Below are positions 11,111 to 22,223 of a stretch of DNA of 64,000 nt, piece after piece. Position 1 is the first letter of the stretch. Each line of letters opens with the position of its first letter. The DNA lies in NCBI GenBank assembly GCA_026018925.1, contig JAKSZU010000008.1:59497027-59561026 (forward strand), written 5' to 3'. Position numbers and translations under genes: made by a program. This DNA comes from Tupaia tana. Its lineage: Eukaryota > Chordata > Mammalia > Scandentia > Tupaiidae. Under the pieces are notes generated by a model. The model searched no databases. It had not been told where the DNA came from and saw only the letters and a list, made by a program, of their open reading frames with translations.

Positions 11111-11463
11111 GCAACATGGGGATATGGGAATGTTAGCAAAAATGACATATGTCACTTTGGGGTAGAAGCTCTTAATTACTGTTATTCTACTTTTTAGTTT
11201 ATGCTACACCTTATGAAGGTGGTAGTGAAATGTAGGTTGGTAAGAAGTTTTGGAAGTTTAAAAGTCACCTGGAATGCTGAATCAACCAAGTATCACCCAA
11301 GGGTTACTTGAACCTGACATGGTCTTCAGAGGAGCTAAAGATAAATCTTCGATATTGTAAACCATTGGTATTTGAGCAGTGTTTGCCTCAATATACTCTA
11401 GTCAATCTTGAGTTAATTTGCCTAACTCAATTTTTTCATTTATATTTCTATTACGTACAGTAA

Positions 11464-11593
11464 ATAAATACTTCAACAAATTTATGGCAAAATGGAATAA
11501 AAGAATGTGTTAAACTTTGTACAAAGTATTTTTTAAATCCATGCACTTTTTTCATAATATGCATTTTTCATACACATTTAAAAGATTCCCTCA
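11464..11593 (-). mobile_element. Palindromic MITE-like element, copy 3
   Basis: The left part ATACTTCAACAAATTTATGG and the right part ACACATTTAAAAGATTCCC keep the inverted-repeat plan in decayed form. The inner AATCCATGCACTTTTTTCAT matches the family. Confidence 0.6.
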
Positions 11594-12199
11594 TATATAA
11601 CAAACATACTCCCTACTTAAAAAGTAGAAGGTTTTACTATGAAAAAAGAAATAAGTACTAAAAAACTTAAGTTATTAACGTGAGAAAATTTATTCTACAT
11701 GAATATTTTTTCTTACATCATTTTGTTTAAAAATGACTGACACCAATTCAAAATATAATTATTCTGTTTCTTGTCTTTTGTACTTATGATCTTACAATCA
11801 GGCCATCTAAGAAATTTTTGAATAACATGGATCTCTGATGTGAGATAAATTTTTTGACTCAAGTTTGAGATTTGGAGAAATGCAAAACATGAAATGAAAT
11901 GTTAAAATGTTTTCATTAAGTATGAAAATAATCTTGAATAATAATTTAAAGACTGTAAAAATGATGGAACTTAAGACCTGAAAGAATTTGACATGTAATT
12001 TGATCCCCAAATCCCATAAAACATTGAGAATCTTAAATCATAGACCATTAACTAATTACCTATACAGAGACACTCCTCAGCCCAAAATTAACCTCCCTGT
12101 TTCTTTATTTCAGTGTGTAAGTTTAGCTTCAAACCACTATTAGCACCGTCTAATATTACAGTTATGCTGAACAGCTCATCATTCACTGAACAAGATAGA
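11594..12199. other. Unassigned sequence
   Basis: No gene or clear repeat was seen. Confidence 0.5.
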
Positions 12200-12385
12200 C
12201 TTATTTGTTCCCTCACAGCTTTTCCTTCTATCTGAAATACCTTTCCTATTTTATCATCTTGGCAAACTTCTATTCAATCTGCAAGACCCATCTCAAGTAC
12301 TCACTTTTCCCTCCCTTATTGCTACTAAATGCTGTAATTTAGATGACTGCATTTCTGTGACCCAGAACACATTTTATACTTGCTT
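12200..12385 (+). repeat. Probable ancient L2 LINE 3' fragment
   Basis: The succession CTATCTGAAATACCTTTCC, GGCAAACTTCTATTCAATC and CAAGACCCATCTCAAG follows the 3' region of L2 as I remember it. There is no coding capacity. Confidence 0.45.
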
Positions 12386-12412
12386 ACAATGTTTTATAGC
12401 TAATTCATGATA

Positions 12413-12552
12413 AATTATATATATATGTATATTTATATATTTATATATATGTGTGTATATATGTACATATACACACACACATATATAATTTATACACACA
12501 CACATATATATGTATGAATGTGTGTGTGTGAGTGTGTATATACATATATATC
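12413..12552. repeat. Compound TA/TG/CA microsatellite
   Basis: A mosaic of TATA, TGTG and CACA runs directly adjoins the SINE at 12.55 kb. It probably grew from the SINE tail region, since the SINE is on the minus strand and its tail lies on this side. Confidence 0.9.
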
Positions 12553-12772
12553 TAAAGGTTTTTTCCATAGAGTACATAGCTTGCCAGAGAAACAGTGAGA
12601 AGGAAATTAAGAAGTCACTCCCCAAGGGGAGATGGCCATGCCAGAATCCCTTTTCCAAGAAGGAGAATAGAGGAGAAGGGATTCCAGCATGATTTTCAAG
12701 CCACTGGGTCTAGGACTTGAACCACATTCAGCCATGTGGGAGTTCAGCTCCTTAATCACCATGTACCTGCTG
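12553..12772 (-). mobile_element. Type A/B SINE carrying an internal inverted segment
   Basis: Ordinary minus-strand SINE text runs from GGTTTTTTCCATAGAG to AATCCCTTTTCC. Then 12657-12686 reads in the opposite sense (GGAGAATAGAGGAGAAGGG) before the normal head text resumes at GATTTTCAAGCCACTGGG. The head ends at about 12772. Confidence 0.85.
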
Positions 12773-13261
12773 AATGAATTATATCTTTATTTACTAATTT
12801 TTGTTCACTACCCTCTAAAAGAATGCTTCATCCCTACCTATCGCACCATAATTGGCAGGGCCTTTCTGTGGGTAGAGTAAATTTTCTTGCTTTGTTGACA
12901 TCAGCAAGCTTGATCACATGACTTGCTTTAGCTAATGGAATTGGAGTGCAGGTTACAAATGTCATTAAGGAATTTTAAGAACCACTTTTCCTTTCCTTTG
13001 ATATGTTACAAAGATGGCAAGTCTCAAATAGAGGTCTTTTCTTAGTCTTAATTCTGGAATGGAGAAACAAGTGGGGCAAAGCCATGGCCAGTCCATAGCC
13101 ACCACAGTCAATATTTAATCTGAGAAATAAAGCAAGATACTGAGACTTTGGGATTTTTGTAAGAGCAGCATTAGCTAATGAAAGACATACACAGTTGTTT
13201 ACACATTTTCCCCTGGTAGCATTTAAGTAAATGTCTGAAGAACAGATACTATGTGTTATTA
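12773..13261. other. Unassigned sequence
   Basis: No gene or clear repeat was seen. The minus-strand frame at 12975-13277 has no recognisable features. Confidence 0.5.
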
Positions 13262-13330
13262 ACTTTTGTATTTCCAACTTATTGAACAGTTTTTAACACA
13301 CAGTAGGTGTTCAATTTTTTATGAATAAAT
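13262..13330 (+). repeat. Possible ancient LINE/SINE 3' end
   Basis: ACACACAGTAGGTGTTCAAT then ATGAATAAATG resembles the tail shared by several old mammalian repeats (the ...CATAGTAGGTGCTCAATAAAT type). The match is too short for a family call. Confidence 0.35.
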
Positions 13331-13840
13331 GTTATGTTATATGATGCTGAAGTTGTACTGTCTTGAGTATTTCTAGTCCCTAAAAGGTTTATAATTTCCA
13401 TCAGGTTACAGTAATACAGAAAACAAGGGGAAAGGATTTATACAACAGAATAAGAATGTTGCACATACAGGGACAATACAATTATTCACACATTCTGGTA
13501 CTTTGCAAGTTAGAAAAAAATTGAGTGGAAATTTTTTGTTAGGGGTTGGAGAAAAGGGGAGGAAAATTTGAACTTCAAGGTTGAGATAAATTGGGTCCAG
13601 GAGAAATCATTAATCTTTTTCTGATCAACCTAAGACGGATTTATGGAGAATGTGAATTTTCAGGAGTCATATGCAAAACAAAGAAATACATGACGATGGT
13701 AATAAGATGCAAAAGGAATCCTATAGCTTTAATGTGCAAAATAAGATAGTTTTGTTATTACACAGAAAAGCAAAAGAGTAAGATAAATAAGATATCATAT
13801 AACATAATTAATCTTTTCCTGAGAATATTTCACTGCTCAT
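13331..13840. other. Unassigned AT-rich sequence
   Basis: No gene or recognisable repeat was seen. Confidence 0.5.
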
Positions 13841-13841
13841 T

Positions 13842-14111
13842 TTCTTTTTTTCTTTCTTTTTTGATAGATTTTTGCTAGTGGGCATGTGCACTTGCCAGAG
13901 AGACATAGAGACAGAAAGCAAGAAATCACTGCCCCCCCTTGGGGGGATGGCCACACTGCAATCCCTTCTTCTCCATTCTTCTTTTGGGTTCTTGGGTGCA
14001 TGCATGCACATGCTCCTGGAGTGAATTTTTAAGCCACTGGGTCCAGGACTCGAATCATGTTCAACTACATGGGAGTCCAGTGATGTAACCACATTACATC
14101 ATTGGCTGGTC
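13842..14111 (-). mobile_element. Type A SINE
   Basis: The plus strand shows a TTTCTTTCTTTT tail, GATTTTTGCTAGTGGGC, an extended CCCCCCCTTGGGGGG palindrome, and a head with GGACTCGAATCATG and GGCTGGTC. The copy is intermediate in age. Confidence 0.9.
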
Positions 14112-15185
14112 TTGATTTTTAAGTTCAGAATTCCTTAGAAACGTATTACCAAATGGGAATCGTTAAAGAGTGTTCATATGAGTCCTTAATATTCTAATAA
14201 AAATATGTGCATTTATTTTCTTCAGGGAGTTATTTAAAGTAGTTTATTCTAGTTGTATTTTTCGCTTCAACTCATGTAGTATATTTTTTAAAAATGTGGG
14301 GTTCTCTTTGTTTAGCGCAGTTAAATGTGCAAAGTGAATAAATAAACTCACCTATCTCTGTTTCACTCACTCATTTCAATGATTGATTTGAAGCTTCACC
14401 ATTGGAATGTTTAAGATAATTTAGGCATGAACTAATAACCGTTCAATAGAGGTTCTGATCAATTTGCAGTTGTGTGCAAACTTCACAGTGGAGAGCAGTG
14501 GAAAAACTTACTCAGAGATAAAAGTGATAGAAATTGGAGTAGAGGATGTGTTTGTAGTTAAACCAAACACAATTTCATCGGTGAGTTTAGTTCTCGCTCA
14601 CTTAGGATGGTACTAAATCAGAATCAAGGCAGCCTGCCTGAGGCGTATTGATTTTTATTTTAGGGACTATTGCGTGACTTACCCAACTGATAAGAAAAAT
14701 CATTAGGCAGTGATATAATGTGCTCTTAAGAGTCCACTTGTGAAAGTTACATAGATAGGAAATCAGATCTCATGCTTAGCCAACGTTACATCAAGCTTCA
14801 TTCCAACAGCCATTATCGAAGAATTTCTGGGAGGCTGATAAGAATTTCCTAGTCATATCTGTAGAGATAGTTATCATTCACTTTGAGCAAATTGAACTAT
14901 TTACATATAGAAGTTTATTCAGAAGAGTCTCAAATTTTAACTCCCTTTATTTACTTGAAAACTTGTAGCCTCTTGCCCAACTGTGTACCAGTATAATTCT
15001 TTCTGTAGGTGAGAACACCTTCCCTACATAGTCAATGATTTCTAAGCCTAATGCTAATATAGACATGGATTTTCAGAAATTTGGATATCTTCACAATAGT
15101 TAGCTTTTGTGATAAACAAATACCTGTGATTATTTCAATCACAGTATCATTTGATGCAAACATTTCATGCACTGTTCCCCATAAG
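14112..15185. other. Unassigned non-coding sequence
   Basis: About 1.1 kb without a gene or recognised repeat. Composition is more complex than the flanks, but I see no diagnostic features. Confidence 0.5.
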
Positions 15186-15510
15186 TGTAAGTGGGGTTTT
15201 TTTTGTTCTTTTGTTTTGTTTTGTTTTTGTTTTTGTTTGGTTGTTTTTTGTTTCTTTGTTTGTTTACCATAGAGTGCATGTGCTCTCCAAGGAGACAGAG
15301 TGAGACAGTGAGAGGGAAAGTGAGAAATCAAACTCTAGGGATATGGCCATGCCACAATCCCTTCTCCTCCATTTTCCTCCTGGGATTTTGGGCATGCATG
15401 AACATGTGCCTGGTATGAGTTTCACGTCATCTACCCTTGACTCAAACTGCGGTCAGCTATGGAGAAGACAAGTGCCTTAACCATTATACCACCTGTTGGT
15501 CCTGTAAGTG
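15186..15510 (-). mobile_element. Type A2 SINE with expanded tail
   Basis: The T/G-rich tail (15195-15265, TTTTG units on the plus strand) is followed by ACCATAGAGTGCATGTGC, the body, and a head ending ACCTGTTGGTCC. A possible short target duplication is TGTAAGTG at 15186-15193 and 15503-15510. Confidence 0.85.
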
Positions 15511-16146
15511 CTCTTTCAAATTAGACTTGGAAATAAAAGGACATTACAATATGTAAAAAGTTTAATTTGTAATATGGAGGCTAATGAGCCTATTGGGATG
15601 GTTATGTATTAAAATTTAACTTGGGAATTTGCTATTGGCATATATTCCCCAATCATGGGGATAATTATGAAATTCTATAATTTTCATATTACATTTAATA
15701 ACTTTGATGTATGTCAGATTTATTAAACATGAACTGATTTATAGAGAGTGCAAATACAGTGGAGAAGCATATTACTTTTATGGAAGTAAATAGGAAATAA
15801 TTAAAACACTTTTTATAATGTCAGTGAATAAATCTTCTGACCCTCATTATACCAGACATTTCTGCTTACTGCCTTCTGGAAAATTTTGAAAAATGTCTGT
15901 TGGATCTTTCTCGTTACTGAATTTTCCAAATTCATTCCTACTTATACAAACATATACGTAAATAAACAACAGCAACAAAAATACTTGATCGTTGGAAAAG
16001 TCATGATGTATTTTTCTATGCAAAAGTGAGTGATAAGTTTGCCAACAACCCAGTATATCAGGATACTGAGTTCCATGTCACGAGTGGCCAAGGTACAACA
16101 AACTGACAGGAAGACTCATTTCAAATCCTAAATATTCTTTCTAATG
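15511..16146. other. Unassigned AT-rich sequence
   Basis: No gene or clear repeat was seen. Confidence 0.5.
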
Positions 16147-16530
16147 TGATTATAATTTGGGTTATGGTTTATCCCTAAGTTTCACATTTAGAAGTTGGTC
16201 TTAATAAGTAGTAATGAGATGTCCCTCAGAAATTCATGAGTTGGGACTTGGTAGTATTGTAAAGGTAAAAACTTAATTATTTCAGGTGCCCTGTGGAGGA
16301 GCCCCCGGGTGTGAGGATGTCTTTAGGGTGGGGCCTTCATGATTGAGTTATAGTAGACTTAATAAGCATAGTGAGAGAGAAATCCACATAAGTACAGACC
16401 ATGTTCTGCTCTGTTAAAAGTTGTGCCACTGACCAGCCACCAGAACTGTGAATCATAATAAATCTCAATTCTCCTGAGTTCACCAAGTCTCAGATAGATC
16501 TGTCAGCAATGAAATAATGGACTAAGACCA
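16147..16530 (+). mobile_element. MaLR-type LTR (MST/MLT1-like), solo
   Basis: The landmarks follow THE/MST/MLT1 LTRs in order: GGTTATGGTTTATCCCTAAG at the start, CAGAAATTCATGAGTTGGG, GTCTTTAGGGTGGGGCC, CCAGAACTGTGAATCATAAT with a polyadenylation-like AATAAA, and AAATAATGGACTAAGAC at the end. No internal retroviral sequence adjoins it, so it is probably a solo LTR. Confidence 0.75.
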
Positions 16531-16555
16531 TGATACCATTTCATGGTAAATAAAA

Positions 16556-16797
16556 ATGGCTGAGGGATAGCTCCATGCACAACGGTTAGGGGAGCAGGAT
16601 CTGACATGGCCACTCTGCTTCCAATTCTGGTCCCAACAGTTCAAAAAAAAACACATGTGCATATGTGTCCAAAGTCCTGATGGGAAGGAGCTGTAGGTAA
16701 AGAATTGTGACATGACCATGTTCTATTGGGGAGTGCCTTCTGTCTCTCACTCTGGTGAGTACACATGCAACAAAAAATAAAAATCAATAAAAAATTT
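16556..16797 (+). mobile_element. Type B SINE (first of three in a row)
   Basis: The head contains GGATAGCTCCATGCACAACG then GTTAGGGGAG, followed by a body with GAAGGAGCTGTAGG and CATGTTCTATTGGGGAGTGC, then an A-rich tail. The copy is old. Confidence 0.78.
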
Positions 16798-16925
16798 AAA
16801 ACTGTGAAAGAAATAAATGGAAATAAAAATGGTTGATTATTCCATATAGTTAATGAGTATATGGAATACAGAGGAATGCTGGAACATTTTTATACTAAAT
16901 TTAGTGTAGAAAATGTATATTTAAT
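16798..16925. other. Short unassigned spacer
   Basis: An AT-rich spacer between two type B SINEs, with no features. Confidence 0.5.
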
Positions 16926-17013
16926 GGACTGGCCTTATAGCCTAGATTTTAAGGGAACTAGTTCCCACATGGCCAACAGCAGTTAGAAACCCAGACCCAG
17001 CAGCTGGAAAAAC

Positions 17014-17050
<37 letters not shown>

Positions 17051-17209
17051 CCAGAATCCCAACGGGGTGGACAAATGGAGAAGAAAGAATTGTGTTGTGA
17101 GCACACTGCACTTGGGGTGCTTTTTCCTTCTCCCTCTTTCTTTCTGTCTCTGTCACTTTCTAGTGAGCCCATGTGCCCTCTGGCAATTGAGAAAAAAAGA
17201 AAAAAAAAG
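16926..17209 (+). mobile_element. Type B SINE with internal (TG)n expansion
   Basis: The head GGACTGGCCTTATAGCCTAG leads to AAAAACATACTG. A (TG)n run at 17018-17046 replaces the usual CCAGGTGTGTGTGC segment, after which the body resumes with GTCCAGAATCCCAACGG. It ends in GGCAATTGAG and an A-tail. Confidence 0.88.
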
Positions 17210-17435
17210 GAATCGTCTCCTTGACCTGGTAGTTAGGATAGCCAGATCCCTCATGGTCAACCGTCTAGACTCGGTGGCTTGAGAAATAAGCTGGATGTAT
17301 GTTTGTTGTGTTCAAAATACCAAAAGGAGTGAGAGACAGAGGAAAAAGGAGTTGCAGCATGCTATTCCCCATGGGGGTGCTTTCTCCTCTCCCTCTCTCT
17401 CTGTAGTCCTCTAGCAGAAGAGAAAAGAAAATTTT
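17210..17435 (+). mobile_element. Type B SINE (third in a row)
   Basis: It directly abuts the previous copy. The head reads TCTCCTTGACCTGGTAGTTA then GGATAGCC. The body has CAAAATACCAAAAGGAGTG and the tail GAAGAGAAAAGAAAA. Confidence 0.8.
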
Positions 17436-17452
17436 TATTTAAAGTTTCATCC

Positions 17453-17478
17453 TTGTGTGTGTGTGTGTGTGTGTGTAT
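17453..17478. repeat. (TG)n microsatellite
   Basis: A run of about 12 TG units, with more TG-rich text to 17505. Confidence 0.95.
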
Positions 17479-17505
17479 GTTTTGTTTCTCTGTGTGTGTG
17501 CATGT

Positions 17506-18189
17506 GCATACAATTTTACATTTTTTAAAATGCAAGTTGCTTTAACCAAGTAAGGTGAGTAATTATATGAAACCAAAAGTAACTAAAGTGATTTTTTTTT
17601 TAATTAGTAAACACTTTCTGATGCACTCTCATCCCAGAATTTGTTTTTTTTCTTGTTTGTTTTTTTTCTGGTTTATACCATGCCTTGCACATTCTGAAAA
17701 GCCTCTGCTCACAGAAACATACACACATGCAGACCTAGTAAGTCTCGTTATAGATGTCACACTTAGGAATTGTGAAATGCCTTTAGTCCCAAACTTTATA
17801 CTAATCTATTCAGCAGCATCCTTCCAAAACAAAACCAAACCTAAAACAATGGGAAAAAAAATACAAGTACAACTATATTTAAGATTTAATAATAAATCTT
17901 TATGATACATATGGGACTTAAAGCAATTAGCAGCAGGAAGCTAAGACTTCTTGGCTACCTGTAAATCAGCGATGGTGGAAGAAACTGGCCAGGTCAGGGT
18001 AAGATATGGGCTGGCATTGGGCACCAAAGAGAAGTGTGGGTAATTAGACAGTAGTGTGATAATGAAAGAAAAGGACAATGAGAAGACGTTTGCTTTAATG
18101 CCCCTGACAAGGGTATTCATACGAATCTTACTGAGGAGAGATTATAACATAATATCTACCTAGGTATTGTTTACAGACAGTATGACGTC
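17506..18189. other. Unassigned sequence
   Basis: No gene or clear repeat was seen. The open frame at 17555-17905 has no recognisable domain. Confidence 0.5.
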
Positions 18190-18338
18190 CTGCTTAGGAA
18201 TATAGCTTTGAGATCAGGGAGGTTGGGCACCTGAGTCGAATTTTGGTCCTGCTATTTATAGTTGTGCAAACTTGAATACTTAATATTACTCCTGTACCTC
18301 CCTTTCCTTATTGATAAATTGGCAATAATCAAACTCTC
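18190..18338 (+). mobile_element. MIR SINE
   Basis: The MIR layout is visible: TGCTTAGGAATATAGCTTTG at the head, a decayed promoter B-box with GAGTCGAATTTTGG, CTGCTATTTATAG, AACTTGAATACTTAATATTA, and ATTGATAAATTGGCAATAAT in place of the usual core end. It is ancient and mammal-wide. Confidence 0.75.
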
Positions 18339-18514
18339 CAGCCAGGATTCCCGAGCTTTAAACCAGTGAATGGTCATTAGGCATGTAGCACCTAACCCTG
18401 TTGTTTCAGCTGCTAGTCATTTTACCTTAACAGACTGGAGCAATTCAGCAAACTGTTTACAATTCGTAAAATAATCCTATTGCACGAAGTTGATTTTATT
18501 TGTCTTTCTTTCTC

Positions 18515-18776
18515 TCTTTTGCTCTTTTAAGACAGAGTCTTGCCATGTGGCCTCAGCCTCCCAGCTGGGACCACAGGCCTACACCATTCTTCCTGGCTCT
18601 GATTTAGACAGGCTTGTGCTATGTAGTCCAGAGCAACCTTGAGCTCACTATCATCCTGCTCAGCCTCCCTGTGCCCCGGGATACCAGGTACATGCCACCA
18701 GGCCTGGCCTTTACGTTAAACTGGGATCCAGATCTTGCCTCCTCCATGGTCCCAGCCTGAAGACCACAGTGGAACA
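18515..18776 (-). mobile_element. Type E chimeric SINE: tRNA-like head plus 7SL-like monomers
   Basis: The plus strand holds two 7SL/Alu-like stretches in reverse: 18531-18599 (GACAGAGTCTTGCCATGTGG, CCCAGCTGGGACCACAGGCC) and 18601-18710 (TTTAGACAGGCTTGTGCTAT, CATGCCACCAGGCCTGGC). They are followed by a reversed tRNA-like block with CTGGGATCCAGATCTTGCC. The same order appears at 49.5 and 63.2 kb. All copies are old. Confidence 0.65.
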
Positions 18777-19199
18777 GAGACCATTATGATGCACTTGGTT
18801 TGGTTTCTTAAATCTTTTTTTTTTTTAATCTATCTGGCTGTTGTTTTATTAAGAGGTCTTGAGATAATTTTTTGTATTTTTCTTTTAAAGAGAGGCAACT
18901 GAACTAAGTAGAAATAATATAGATGAATAGTCCCACTCCCCACAGATAGCTGAAAGATAAAGCACTATTTTCTTGGGAATATTTTGAATTTGCAACCAAA
19001 TTGTCTAAAACATCGATTTTATTTATGAAATAAATAAAACCAGTAATGTATCATTTGAGCACCACAAAAAATCTAAATCCAGGTGATGTTAAGTAGATAT
19101 TTGGTATACCTCATATTTCTTGTTGATTATATTACAAATCAAATAAATTTAGTCCTAAAAATATTTCTATTAAAAATAACTATATAATTGCATTATTGG
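18777..19199. other. Unassigned AT-rich sequence
   Basis: No gene or recognised repeat was seen. Confidence 0.5.
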
Positions 19200-19720
19200 T
19201 CTCACAACTTGTTGAAGATAAAGCATACAGCAAGATAAACAAGACCACAGACAGCCTTCTGGTAACTTTTTATAAACCAAAATAAAGCTGGAAATGACCA
19301 TGGCCCAAATTCATCATACCAAAGATCACAAAGATAAGGAGATAAAAGTTGCCCCTGTGAGCCCCTTGACAATGCTCAGTATTTTGTTCTGCATCTCAGG
19401 TAAGCCACCTGCATGCTGATGACATCACGAAAGTAAAGGCCAAGGGCTGATTCCTGGCTGCATACTCTTTATTATCATATATCAGGTGTCACCTGCAATT
19501 TCATGTCTCTGGCAATGCGACAGAATCCATCTGTCATCTAACCATGGATCTTAGTCAATTTTCTCTGCTCTTTGGAAACAAGCTCTTATATTGTGTGGGA
19601 GCAGTAAGGAGCCAGCCCATTTTTGGAGACTGGCTGTGAAATAAATATGACAACAGTTAAAGAAAATATGGTGATGTTTTCTTCACAGAGTTGGAATTAA
19701 AAAAAAAAGTCCTATTTCCC
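19200..19720 (+). repeat. Possible decayed retroviral LTR or unique regulatory-type block
   Basis: The text is less AT-rich than its flanks and includes CTGATGACATCACGAAAG (a CRE-like TGACATCA), TACTCTTTATTATCATAT, and AATAAATATG near 19640, a layout that would fit a promoter and polyadenylation site of an LTR. I cannot name a family, and a unique conserved element is an alternative. Confidence 0.35.
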
Positions 19721-21150
19721 TACAGTTTTAATATATCAAACTATGACTAGTTCAGGTCTGTAGGAATACGGTTTGATGAGTCCCAGTATGGAGCCGGGTC
19801 AGTCAATGAAGCAGAGAGCTTTGTGCACATGGGCTGTGATAGAAATGCAATTGTGTAACAAAGGCCTAGAAGCATGCCTAGTGGGTTACCTTCTAAGGCA
19901 GACTTCAAGCAAGAGAGATACTTCACCATAAGAATTCTGAGTGTTTCCCTTTCTGTTGTATAACCAAGCAACTACAGGACAGATTTTTTTATAAAAGGTA
20001 AAACTTCCTTTGTTATGTTCAAATCTCATTTGCCATTCAAGTCAGCTCTACCTAGAAAGCAGCAGAACAGGACGCCACCCTGTCTTCAAATTTTGCCTCA
20101 CCCCTACAAAGCCTCCTTTAACAAACACCTCTCTAAACTCAAAGCAAAAAGGCCAAAGTAGCGAGTTGATGAAATTTCTGAGATCCTGAAAACAGTCCAC
20201 TACAGACTCATTTAAAAGAGAAAAAAATCAGAAGCAAACTGAGGATTATAATGCAGACAAAAAGAAAAATCTGTTTATAAACAAAAAGTGCCTTGCAGCC
20301 TCTGAACTATAAGGGAGTGACGATAGAAGGAATGATTGAAATAATTTGGAATGATTTTTCTACCATTTTAGATTGACATCCCATTAACATGAGAGCTTAA
20401 ATTTAAATAGGGACAGAGTTTACATGCTTTTAAAAGTGTGGAAATGGAAAGGAGTCTTATCCATTCTCAGTCAGTGATGATGAGCCCTGCTTGGGTGCAG
20501 GAGAACGTTCCCGCGGCAGTCACACTGGAGACACGGTAAAGTATGCCTTTATGGAGAGTCACGCCCTGAAATGCGGCATGTTATGATTTATTTGGGGGAG
20601 ATGAGAAGGCCAGTGTACTGTCTGGAATTTCCTTACAATATGTGGTGAGCTGGAGAATTTATTATCAAGTAAGTTTGGGGATAGTGAGTAAAAACACACT
20701 TTTATTAAAAGTAAAATCAGAATGTGCAATGCATCTCTCAGTTCTGAACTCAAGTGGACAATTACCGAGTTGGTATTACAATCCATGTGCCTTTACAATG
20801 GACTTGATTCCATAAGATGCTTGAAGTCTCAATGTCAATTACCAGGCAGGGTTTCTAGACCCTACATTTGTCATAATTATATTTGAACTTACTGCTGGTT
20901 GATTGGAGGGTTGTGTGAAACTACTCAGAAGGAGAAACTCAAGGCAGAGTGAAAAGACAGGGTGTAACCCATAAAAGATCAAAGGGGCATTATTTCACCA
21001 TTATTTCTAGTTTCTAAAAGCCAAATGACAATAAAAATCAATTCCTGAGAGACAGAATCAGGAAACACCTGATGCAGAATATCATAGTAAAACATGAAGA
21101 TTGAAGAAAAATATCATGTCACAGAGAGACAGAAAAAAATTGTGGGGTCT
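19721..21150. other. Unassigned non-coding sequence
   Basis: About 1.4 kb with no gene and no recognised repeat. Two reading frames on the minus strand (19747-19971 and 20559-20786) show no family features. Confidence 0.5.
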
Positions 21151-21154
21151 CCAT

Positions 21155-21162
21155 TATGGGGA

Positions 21163-21193
<31 letters not shown>

Positions 21194-21463
21194 GTATTTT
21201 TTTGAGAGATTTTTACTACAGGGCACGTACACTCACCAGAAAGAAAGAGAGAGACAGAGAGACAGAAAGTGAGAAATCACCACCCCAGGGGGGATGGCCA
21301 CATCACAATCCCATCTCCTCCATTCTCCTCTCAGGATCTTGGGCATGCAAACACATGCGCCCAGTGTGAGTTTAAGTCACTGGATCTGGGACTCGAACCA
21401 TGGTCAACTTCATGGGAGTCTAGTGACATAGCCATTACACTATTTGCTGGTCCCTATGGGGAT
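21155..21463 (-). mobile_element. Type A SINE with TA-repeat tail and 9-bp target duplication
   Basis: The element is flanked by TATGGGGAT at 21155-21163 and 21455-21463. Its tail side on the plus strand is a (TA)n run (21169-21193) followed by TTTTTTTGAGAGATTTTTAC. The head ends TTTGCTGGTCCC. A second SINE abuts its 5' end. Confidence 0.9.
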
Positions 21464-21732
21464 TTTTTTTTTAGAGATTTTTGCTATAGGAAGCCTGCAT
21501 TTGCCAGAAAGACAGAGAGACAGAGAGACAGAAAGTGAGAAATCACCCCCCAGGGGAGATGGCCATGCCACAGTTCCTTCTTCCCCATTCTCCTCTTGGG
21601 ATCTTGGGCACACACGCACACGCACCCGGCATGAGTTTAAGCTACTGTGTCCAGGACTCAAACCATGGTTGACTACATGGGAGTTCAGTGACATAGCATT
21701 ATGCTAACTGCTGGTCCCGTGGGGGCATATAT
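21464..21732 (-). mobile_element. Type A SINE, tandem with its neighbour
   Basis: A T-run and AGAGATTTTTGCTATAGG open the element on the plus strand. The head ends GCTAACTGCTGGTCCC at 21718. The next bases (GTGGGGGCATATAT) resemble the TATGGGGATGTGCATAT found 5' of the first element, suggesting reuse of one target. Confidence 0.9.
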
Positions 21733-21825
21733 TTTTAATTATGAATAATCAGTCACTTATCTGAACAAGATGGACCATTTTCACTGGTGGCCAATTGTGT
21801 CTCTTAGTGATGGATCTGATTTTGG

Positions 21826-21828
<3 letters not shown>

Positions 21829-21869
<41 letters not shown>
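21829..21869. repeat. (TA)n microsatellite
   Basis: About 20 uninterrupted TA units. Confidence 0.97.
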
Positions 21870-21874
<5 letters not shown>

Positions 21875-21992
21875 TTGCAGTCTATTTGCCCTTCTTTCAT
21901 TTTCTCATCTCTTAGTATGTCCCAGTCATGAAGTATGCTAGAACTAGAAAGAAAGAAGGCAAATTGTGTTCTCTTACTTAAGAACACACACC

Positions 21993-22205
21993 TAGGGGCC
22001 AGACAGTGGCATGGTGGTAAAACATGACACTCTGAACTGATCCACATGGAAAGTTTCCATGTTCATTTCCAGAGGCCTCCTTGAGTACATGGGCATATGT
22101 ATGCCATGATCTGGGGCTGGCTGAAGCTGGGGGTGGATCTTGTTGCAGTTGCTCTCTTTCTCTATGTTTCTATCATTTATGATAACTTAAATGAAAAAAT
22201 GAAAA
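21993..22205 (+). mobile_element. Type D SINE
   Basis: The head GGGGCCAGACAGTGGCATGG then TGGTAAAACATG is followed by CTGATCCACATGGAAAG, GGGGCTGGCTGAAGCTGGGG and a decayed tail. Confidence 0.82.
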
Positions 22206-22223
22206 GTTATATTAAAAACAAAA

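Noticed and set aside
18531-18710. A genuine Alu element
   Set aside because: Only 7SL-like similarity is present. The first monomer is shortened, the left-right Alu structure and A-linker are not clear, and a tRNA-like head follows as in two other copies.
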